This document shows positions 21,601 through 28,576 of a DNA stretch of 28,576 nt, piece after piece. Both the position numbers and the translations under genes were made by a program. Numbering within the stretch: position 1 is the stretch's first letter; each line of letters begins with the position of its first letter. The DNA is from Beroe ovata (Eukaryota; Ctenophora; Nuda; Beroida; Beroidae). The stretch spans positions 146,877 to 175,452 of the forward strand of contig CAMPET010000144.1 of the NCBI GenBank assembly GCA_946803715.1, written 5' to 3'. Under the pieces are notes generated by a model. That model did no database searches and was not told where the DNA came from. It saw only the letters and a program-made list of their open reading frames with translations.

Positions 21601-24600
21601 TACTTTTAGCGTCGGTGACGCTCTATGTTTTCGCAAATTTTCACGGTCACACTCTCTTCTAAACTTCTCAACCCGCGCGCAGGTTTCCTCCAGCAGTCTA
21701 TGCGGGTTGCGGGCGAGGAACTCCGACCCCGACTCGTTGCGGAGGAGGATGTCCCGCCGTCCGACGATGATCTTCCCGCGTCCGTGTCCCAGAACCACAT
21801 GGACATGACTCGGAAGTCGAGTCCTGCTGCAAAAGCTGCGGTTGAGAAGGAGCCCGCAGCTAGTGAAGGTGGAGAAAGTGAGTTTGGGAAATTTCCATTT
21901 CCTCTGATTTCTCCTCATGAGATTTAACCTCGTAATGCATCAATTATCTGAGTTCCAAAATATTCTCCCTCCCCAGGCATGCAGCTCGTACCTCATCAGC
22001 TGGAGAAAGTACGGAATATGATACTTTCCCTGCTGGAGCTCCGTAATCTGACAGTGGTTCTACAGGAGGAGCCCATCTCTCCCAACTCATTCACCCTGAA
22101 GAGTCAACTGTCCTATTCCTGTTCCGAGAATGGATCACTTAGTGTGTCATTGATTGACAGAAAATTCGAGTTAGTGACCTCCGCATTGATGCCGTTAATC
22201 ATGAGTTATTGAAGCATATAATATTGATTGAAATAAACATTGTAAACCCAATTCTGTTTTTGATCAGCTGAATTTCACCCTCACTTGTTACCAGGTATGG
22301 GTATGAATACCAGGGCACATATCAGAAGATAGTATCAACTCCCAGCACAGACCGGACTAGACTTGCTCTATTCTCGGCTTGCCATGCCTACAACGGTGCC
22401 GTACTCCTCAGTCACAGAGTGAGGGCGATTATGTGTTCAACATCATGAATTTAGTGATTCCATGAAGTTATGGACTCATATCAGTAATGAGTCACGACTA
22501 TGGATAATTTGAAAGCTATTTCTCTGACCGATTTCATGAGAGGAAGTTCAAATCTTACAGTTTACTGAATTGCAGGGTCAAGGAAAGACAGAATCAGTGC
22601 GAAACATCAGCCGCTGTCTCGGTGAGACACTCTACATGTTCAGTGTAACAGCCGATACCAGTCTGGAATCAGTTAGAGATATCTGCTTAGGAATGGCTAC
22701 ATCGGGTAAGTGGACAGTGAATGTGCTTTGAAAGTTAATCATCGGTTTTTTTGTTTGTTAGGCTCTAGATTGCTTCCCTCATGCGTTGTAAAACTAGGAT
22801 ATACCGAAATAGATTCGGTTTTTCACCATTTTTTATGATAAGATAGCTCCAAAAATCTTCCAAATTAGACCGGATCACCTCATAGTAAATAAGTATCATC
22901 TTCAGATAGTGATAGTATTTGATTGTTACTTCCCGAAACAGATTCCTCGCTTTTATCCCTCCTGAAACCCCACAATCATCCCCGTTTTTTCAGGCTGTCA
23001 CGTGTGTCTGGAGGGAATGCCGTCTCTCGTTCCCGGTGTGCTGTCTCTCCTAGTTGTTGCAGTCAGGGATATCATGGCTGCAATATCACAGGGACAGACA
23101 CAAACCAAAGTACTGGTGAGTGGGGTGGAGGAGTTTCTCAGTTCTTGTAATCAGATCTTGTGTTCAGGTTTTCTTATCAAGTTTTGCTTTTCTATTTCTG
23201 ATCTTAACATTACTCCCCTCTCTCACAGGATCAAGAGATCGTGCTCAAGTCAACGGGAAGGTGTTTCGGTACTTGTTCACTGTCAGGATTCAATAATCTA
23301 CCGGAGTCGATACAGGGAGTATTCAGAACAGTGACTATCAACCCTCCTGAAGAGAGAACTATTTATGAGGTAGGAAACTGGGCTGATCGTGAACGCCATC
23401 GCTGCTATAATTGCCCATTTCATCCTCGTTTCTGAGCACATTTTGCTATTATCACTGCTATACCTAATAACTTTGGAAAGTTTTCTGCTGTGCTATCGTG
23501 TGCTATTTCTATCTATCAGGCTCTACTCCTCGCCCATGGGTTCAAGTTTGCCGGCCAGCTATCTTCAAAGCTGGTATCTTTGCTAAGTTCCTTCAAAGCC
23601 CTTGTTCACTCGTCTATCTATTCGCTCAACAATGTCAAAGCTTGGTTCATTGATGCATCCGATCGCAGGTATGCTGAACAGCTGAATGTTCTGCTTGGTG
23701 TTCTTTATTCCTCAGAAGTTGTGATCCAATGCACATTTTTCAGAGAGTATGTTGTACGTGCGGATGAATGTACAATTGAGACTGAGGAGGAGGTCCTCCT
23801 TCTTGCGATACGGGATATTTTGATGCCACGACTCAATGAGAAACACGTGGCCCTCCTCCAACAACTCCTCTCTTCTCACTACCCCAACGTTAACTTCAAT
23901 CGGTGAACATTCATGCCATGTTGCGACTCCGAGTTTCCATCTACTAATTCAATTTATCACGGTTCTTAATCCCCAATTATACATTGTTATGAATGCGAGA
24001 ACCCAAGTCATTTCAGAACAATCGAAGAAGACATGATCATGACAGAATCACGGCTCCAAGTTGCACTCCAATCCACGAGTGATCTTGCGGGGTTGGCGGG
24101 AAAATCCGAACCCGCCATTATAGTAGACCCTAACCAGGCGCTGGTTTCCGTTCTCAAAGACAGTGGTATTTCGCCATCTGTACCACTCATTGCGCGATTA
24201 TCTCAACTCGCACTCTTGCTGTCCACTCAGAAAATAGTGAGTTGAATGTGGCGATTGACGACCTATTGTCTCTGTAACTGATGGAAGATAACCTCAAAAT
24301 CGACAATACTCCAACTTTTCCCCTAGGTCATTGTTGCCGGCGAGGCAGGTGTTGGTAAGACTAGTTACCTCAATGCAGTGAGTCAAGCTCATAGGTCGAT
24401 GGGCACACAAGTTAATGTCGAGAACATAGTGACCCAAGCTCTCAAGACTGCTGATTTATTTGGTTCATATTCATCCGAGTCAAGGTAATAGTTAAACGTA
24501 TGTTTTTCAGTGTACTTTCTCACAAAACTTAGCAAATTCTCTCACAAAACTTTACAAATTATTTTATTTCAGCATGTGGGAGGATGGAATATTCACGTTG

Positions 24601-27600
24601 ACCCTCAAACAGTTCAGTTCATTGTCCGAGAGTGAAGGGTTCAGTTGGATTGTACTTGATGGGCCGGTTTCGCCAGGTTTATCATGCTAGTGCTACAGCT
24701 TGACCAGTGCATAACCTGCACTATCTGCAAGTTGCGCGGCTTTAACTCCCACGCTGCGCGTTAATCGTTATTTTGCGCCAAACGGATCATACAGATGTCG
24801 TTGCGCGCTACAATGAATAATTTGAATTGTGTGACATGTCACACACCGTCGCAAAACTTGGATAAAGCATACTTCACCTTGACACCAGTTCACAATATCA
24901 GGTCAACTAGACACTCTTGCTACAATTCTCCACGCCGATAACACTCTCCTCCTGCCAAACGCTGCCAGAGTTAAAGCTGCACCTAATGTTCGAATTATTT
25001 GGGAGGTATGCTCCATGCAAATCAACACTTTAATCTTAAGTTCTGATGAAATAAAGAACTTATTTTTTTATAATCCTGAAATACTAATCCTCTCAGATGA
25101 ACGATCTATCAAGCTTGTCCCCGACAACTTGTGCCACGGCAGGTGTTTTCGTCCTTGGACACGATCCAACCCTCTGGGAGAAAGTTCTGGAACAAGAATT
25201 GTCCAGATACGAGTCGGACGAACTTCTGTCAACCTCGAGAGAAGTCCTAAGTGACATGAAGGAGTTTGTAGCCACGCACAAGATTGAATTTGTGGTTAAA
25301 ATAACCATGGAAAGTGTCGTGAAGACGTTCTCCGCCATAACACAGAGTGTGCTACACCATCACTCCCTTGAAACCGCTCAGATTAACTCACTAGTGCTCT
25401 ACGCAGCCGCATGGGCGTATGGCGGCGTCCTTCAGGCTGATTCAAGGACTAAGTTCAATGAGTTTGTCGCGAAAAAGTGGCCTTTCCCGCAGACTCGGAA
25501 CACATCGACTGTAAGTTTTTCCAGTAAATTTCTTTCCTTCAGTTCTTAATCGAGAATTCTTGAGTTTTAACTTTCATCATCACAGATTTGGGATGTTATT
25601 TTGGCGGAGAACTGTCAGATGATGCCAGAGAATCCGAGCTCGCCCACTTCTGGCTTGTCTAACGAGGCCAGTACCGGGATACCCTTTATGCACACGCATT
25701 CCATGAAGGTAGTTACTCAGTATGGGATTCGGATCTATCAGTATAGATACCCGGCAACAAAATGAGGATTTTGCCTAGGCGATATTTCAAAAATCTCCAG
25801 CAAATTATGAAATATCGATGATGAAATTAACAATTTCAAATTCTCAAGCGTCAAATACACGTGATGAACCAGTGTACCAATGCTCAACGTCCAGTACTGT
25901 TGCTCGGGGAGTTGGGAGTTGGGAAAACTCTGTTACTGAGGGAGAAGTTGAGGAACACACAGGCACTCGAGGGACTCCAAGTTACTCTCAACTGTGACAA
26001 GTTAGTTACTGACACACTATTTTCTCTGTGAATTTTTGCACTTATGTAGTATCACTGAAGATCTATTTGAGAGTGATGTTCGTCCAATCATTCATGCAGT
26101 TTCATTAGCTGTGAGTTAAGCTACTTTGACAAATTTCTATGCAAAATAAATCCCATAAATTCAGCTTCACCGACGGCTACGTGTTGAGTGATAGACTCCA
26201 CGAGCATACTGAGTGGAAAGCAGCCAACTACTACGATCCCAAAAACTCCAAATACCTGATTTGTTTCATCGATAACATCAACATGGCCAAGGTAATTTAG
26301 GGGAAGCAAACTGCCATTACTAATCGCTTAATTCAAGCTCAAAATATGGTTTGTTACAATTAGCATTATATTTTTCTGTTCCCCAAAGGTTGAACCAGAG
26401 GGTCAAATGACGCTAAGTGAAACAATAAGACAACACATAGATCACACGTTCATCTTCAACAAGTCGTCCATGTCTCTGAATCACCTGAGGAACACAGTGT
26501 ACAATGTGACTTGTGGACTCAACCACAAGCTGTCGAGCAGATTTATCCGACACTTTGCTGCATTTGCTCTGCACTACCCCGAGTAAGTTTGCACTCGTCA
26601 TTACTTCATTTGCTCGAAATTCATACCAGGGAAGAGTTACCAACTCTCGTTTCGAGAACTAGGGAAAAGTATCGAGTTCTCTTAATAACAACTCAGTCGA
26701 AAAGAAGCTCAAAATAGATTTCTGACCCCTATCATTTCAGTAAACCCACTCTGCAATCCATTTTCTCTGCAATTTCGAAGTCGAAATTGTCCTCCTGCAC
26801 GATAAATCCGAGCAAGTTATCGGAAATGTCGGAGGACCGGCTGTCACAGGAGGAAATAACTCCAGAACTTGTGGATGGTATCATAAAGATAACCATCGAT
26901 ATACAAGATAGGTACCTATGCCTTATGTCTATGAATTCTTCAGATAAGCAAGCACAAATTTGAGGAATAAACTAACTTGGTGACTTGGTCGCCATGGTTT
27001 TCTATTTTCTGGCCTGAGAAAGAGGAAACACAATTTCCATTCCACAGGCTGAGGACAATGTATCTCCCTACTAAGGAGCGATGCCACTATCTATTCTCAT
27101 TCCGAACTATCTCAAACATCTTCAGAAACCTTCTCGTCTCACTGAAACCTAAGGTTCGTTGAAAACCTTCGCAGAAAGTTCGAGAATAATGAAGAGCGGT
27201 AACCGTAAAAACACTCCATATTTCTCTGTGTATTCACAGGACAACACAGCTAAGGATCTGCTGCTTCTCTGGACACATGAGATGACGGCAGGGTACAGTT
27301 ACCGTATGATAAACACGGTGGATAAGGAGAGGTTCCAGCACACATTCGCCATGTCTGCCAAGAAACACTTTGGTAAAGATGACTATGTGAGTTATAGCAC
27401 TAGATCACTTTCGAAATGTGTGTGGGTGTGTGGCCAAGCATACAAATGGGTAGAGCAGAAATTCTCGTAAACACTCAAATTACGGAACTAACTGTATCAA
27501 GTGATCGCTTCTTTTCCTCCAATGAATTCTAGTCTCAATCTCCAGGTCTCACTCTGTATTGACACAGATCAGCCTCTCTTCAGTAGTCTCGTAGGAAGTG

Positions 27601-28549
27601 ACTCTTACCAGTCGTACGAGGGTAAGTGTAGGTTGTGCCAGTGAGGAGCAACAATGAGAATATTATTCCAATCATGAAGCTATTCTGGTGGAAATACCAA
27701 TCTTTCTCAGTGGAAAAAACAATTCATTCCATGAAAGAACCTATCTTTTTCATGTAAAAACATCTATTTTATGAAAAATCAATTGTTATCCACTAAATCC
27801 TCCTCCCCACACGTCAGGAAGTGACGGCACACTTAGGGAGTACCGTGCAATGCACGATCCCACCGGTGTTGTGGACCGAATGCAGCATAACATATCAGAG
27901 TTCACTAAACAGACAGGGTCACTCGATATTCATCTCTACGATGTAAGTATGGCATAGTGTCCAGAATCCCGATAACCGTATTTCTGATAAGGGCAGTGTC
28001 CCGTTCTAACGATAACTCTGATAACAGGCCGACTCATCACTTCCAATTGGTGATTATTTCACCCATGTATAATCCTCAATTTGGCAACTCCTAACCCCCT
28101 CCTGCTTGCCAGAGTACAGTTTCACTGATATCACGTGTTGTGCACGTGCTCAACAACCCGCATGATATTGGCCACGTGCTTTTGGTGGCAGACGGGTGTT
28201 GTGATATCGCAAACAAGATATCCAGTTTGACGGCTAGCATTCTTGGTAAGTACTGGGTGGCTGTGTTTTTAGTTTGACTTCCAAAATTAGGTATTCAAGA
28301 AACCACATATAATGCATATTAGGTTAAACCTAACTCATAAACTCATCGGGAAATCGAGGAAAGTTCTTTTCCCTTCTCAAGGGTAAGGTAAGATTGCTCC
28401 TGAGGCACAGCTCCTCAGGGAAGTCAAAATTTGACCGGGAATCGATTCAGCGTCCAAAAATACATAGGAAAGCGTATTACTTGCATGAAAATGGAACAAA
28501 AATTTTTCTTCGAACTCCAGATCTCAGTGCAGTATCGGCAGAAATTGAA
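9697..28549 (+). CDS. Divergent dynein heavy chain with degenerate ATPase sites; 59 exons in window, 3' partial
   Basis: Dynein heavy chains are microtubule motors with an N-terminal tail, a linker and six AAA modules. Here 59 GT-AG exons in continuous phase encode 3,059 residues from MSVFVEERLRWLDSKLALSL to the start of AAA4; AAA4-AAA6, stalk and C-terminus lie to the right. Exon coordinates are given with the domain entries. Every domain aligns in order with axonemal dyneins, so dynein identity is certain. The first ~350 residues (LLEFLNNEDVRRLFIG, SVFVPLMFAED, GDVVLPVPLLDVLL, KYYN-like RHSRYYHEP) resemble outer-arm beta-type chains (DNAH9/11/17). The catalytic motifs of AAA1, AAA3 and AAA4 are degraded, which recalls DNHD1, a degenerate animal dynein linked to sperm flagella. 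Which subfamily it belongs to is unresolved. It is not an evident pseudogene: there are no stops or frameshifts in 9 kb of coding sequence, and the two alleles apparently present for exons 12-14 show strong constraint. Confidence 0.95.
13309..14061 (+). repeat. Tandem block, copy 1 (end of exon 12 to intron 14)
   Basis: Contains the 3' part of exon 12, exon 13 (13528-13709), exon 14 (13832-13990) and the start of the following intron, up to CACGTCACATTCA. The same block follows at once as copy 2. Copy 1 joins in phase to the exons on its left. Confidence 0.9.
14062..14873 (+). repeat. Tandem block, copy 2, probably the other allele
   Basis: It begins at the undetermined base 14062, inside an exon 12 sequence that lacks its first ~22 nt and a proper acceptor. 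It then repeats exon 13 (14282-14463) and exon 14 (14587-14745) and has a ~60-70 nt insertion near 14770-14840. It ends with the same CACGTCACATTC before the true acceptor of exon 15 (14878). Using both copies breaks phase, because exon 14 ends in phase 0 while exon 13 needs phase 1. A natural transcript would use one copy. Among 14 coding differences 13 are synonymous. Confidence 0.85.
15249..18456 (+). other. Dynein middle region, exons 16-25
   Basis: Exons: 15249-15393, 15518-15738, 15851-15998, 16345-16508, 16636-16826, 17007-17132, 17358-17413, 17545-17897, 18032-18153, 18372-18456; residues 730-1266. Mostly predicted helices. Landmarks are VKVELVGGAVQYHPP (exon 19), FMKYSYLWKDDAHHVFSQFI (exons 20-21) and VPTLDDFDKKISTY (exon 23), matching the region between DHC_N1 and the linker in axonemal dyneins. 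The 346-nt intron 15999-16344 contains nothing recognisable. Confidence 0.85.
18573..22169 (+). other. Dynein linker region (DHC_N2), exons 26-37
   Basis: Exons: 18573-18815, 18898-19086, 19166-19319, 19573-19709, 19802-19957, 20074-20413, 20556-20699, 20858-20997, 21226-21382, 21473-21595, 21683-21877, 21977-22169; residues 1267-1990. Linker hallmarks are clear: PLIKSLSNSSMRPRHWKML (exon 28), WQKKLQTVEQALKTWVSVQT then KWLEMEEMF (exon 31), ENPNIVQQCCKPG, and FPRFYFLSAKDVFHLI (exon 32). The linker swings on AAA1 nucleotide turnover in conventional dyneins. Exon 36 adds an acidic, proline- and alanine-rich low-complexity stretch. Exon 30 could alternatively start at 19814, also in phase. Confidence 0.9.
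22295..23902 (+). other. Dynein AAA1 and AAA1-AAA2 connector, exons 38-43; catalytic motifs degenerate
   Basis: Exons: 22295-22418, 22576-22705, 22994-23115, 23229-23369, 23520-23668, 23744-23902. YGYEYQGTYQKIVSTPSTDR marks the AAA1 start. The P-loop reads S-HR-GQGKT (residues 2029-2036) against GPAGTGKT, so the first Gly is Ser but GKT is kept. Walker B reads CLEGMPS (2079-2085) against CFDEFNR: Asp is Glu and the catalytic Glu is Gly. Sensor I reads FGTCS (2128-2132) against FITMN, losing the Asn. The FRPV-like arginine (VFRTV) is kept. ATP might bind, but hydrolysis should be lost. The connector DASDRREYVV..EEEVLLLAIRDILMPRL fits the family. Confidence 0.9.
24017..25708 (+). other. Dynein AAA2, exons 44-49
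   Basis: Exons: 24017-24236, 24327-24484, 24573-24676, 24902-25005, 25097-25510, 25586-25708. The P-loop GEAGVGKT (residues 2343-2350) is intact. MWEDGIFTLTLKQ and WIVLDGPV match the usual AAA2 Walker B region, which normally lacks the catalytic Glu, so this module looks conventional. LSSLSPTTCATAGVFVL corresponds to the family's SPATVSRCGMVYV sensor segment, with the Arg-Cys lost. Confidence 0.9.
25849..27621 (+). other. Dynein AAA3, exons 50-56
   Basis: Exons: 25849-26000, 26165-26291, 26389-26582, 26741-26911, 27048-27153, 27240-27386, 27546-27621. The P-loop GELGVGKT (2659-2666) is intact. Walker B reads FIDNINM (2724-2730), where axonemal chains have FVDDLNMP, so the second acid is Asn. 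RFIRHFAAFALHYP, LPTKERCHYLFSFRTISNIF and LLLLWTHEMTAGYSYRM are standard downstream landmarks. The segment between P-loop and Walker B is shorter than usual. Confidence 0.9.
27818..28549 (+). other. Dynein AAA4 start, exons 57-59; P-loop lost
   Basis: Exons: 27818-27942, 28113-28245, 28521-28549; the last ends at a good GTGAGT donor, so the gene continues. LREYRAMHDPTG and ISRVVHVLNNPHDIGHVLLV align with the AAA4 N-terminus, but the P-loop expected as GVGGSGKQ is ADGCCDIA (3031-3038), without the glycines or the lysine. Nucleotide binding at AAA4 is unlikely. Confidence 0.85.
28320..28435. repeat. Cluster of four short palindromes in the last intron
   Basis: TAGGTTAAACCTA (28320-28332), CCCTTCTCAAGGG (28371-28383), CCTGAGG/CCTCAGG (28399-28419) and GTCAAAATTTGAC (28423-28435) lie close together in the intron 28246-28520. 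A degraded inverted-repeat element is possible; function unknown. Confidence 0.4.
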
Positions 28550-28576
28550 GTGAGTGTCTCCACACTTTTATACATC

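Noticed and set aside
21532-21918. 128-codon minus-strand ORF, arginine- and serine-rich
   Set aside because: It is the antisense shadow of GC-rich dynein exons 35-36, which are supported by splice sites and phase.
26050-26110. Open segment with acceptor TATGTAG and donor GTGAGT that looks like a small dynein exon inside the intron 26001-26164
   Set aside because: It accepts phase 2 but ends in phase 0, while the next exon at 26165 needs phase 2. Direct joining of 26000 to 26165 gives NCDNFTDGYVL in frame and aligns with AAA3.

Overview
The window is intron-rich nuclear DNA from an animal. All but one of the genes are split by short GT-AG introns, mostly 75-350 nt, and the gene content is metazoan and ciliary/germline: a mitochondrial ketone-body enzyme, a TEX14-like pseudokinase, the centriole protein CEP78 and a dynein heavy chain. 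The compact structure and deep divergence of the proteins would fit a sponge or another early-branching animal. That placement is an inference; nothing in the window names the species.

Layout. (1) 748-6008, minus strand: the first five coding exons of OXCT1 (SCOT, succinyl-CoA:3-ketoacid CoA-transferase), including a mitochondrial presequence; the rest lies left of the window. (2) 2333-5333, plus strand: a complete ten-exon pseudokinase gene of TEX14 type, lying wholly inside the 3.6 kb second intron of OXCT1. (3) 6009-7660: spacer between divergently transcribed OXCT1 and CEP78, with two GC-rich inverted-repeat (MITE-like) elements that share end sequences. (4) 7661-9157, plus: CEP78 as one uninterrupted 498-codon ORF. 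(5) 9697-28549, plus: a dynein heavy chain, 59 phase-consistent exons coding for 3,059 residues from the start codon to the beginning of AAA4; the 3' part lies to the right of the window.

Most notable is the dynein. Tail, linker and AAA1-AAA4 are all recognisable and in order, but AAA1, normally the main motor ATPase, has lost its Walker B acidic pair and its sensor-I asparagine. AAA3 has lost the second Walker B acid and AAA4 has no P-loop, while the AAA2 and AAA3 P-loops look intact. It is therefore probably not a conventional motor. DNHD1 is the known animal family of degenerate dynein heavy chains and is a candidate identity. The tail, however, reads like an outer-arm beta-type chain (DNAH9/11/17), so orthology is open. 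The pseudokinase has similarly lost all three catalytic residues.

A roughly 0.75 kb block of the dynein gene (exons 12-14) is present twice in tandem, joined at an ambiguous base (14062). The junction cuts an exon and breaks reading phase, so it looks like two alleles placed side by side by the assembler. The copies differ almost only at synonymous sites, which argues that the unusual dynein is a working, constrained gene.

Three of the four genes belong to families linked to centrioles, cilia or male germ cells. This could be co-regulation or coincidence; I found no clear shared promoter motif.
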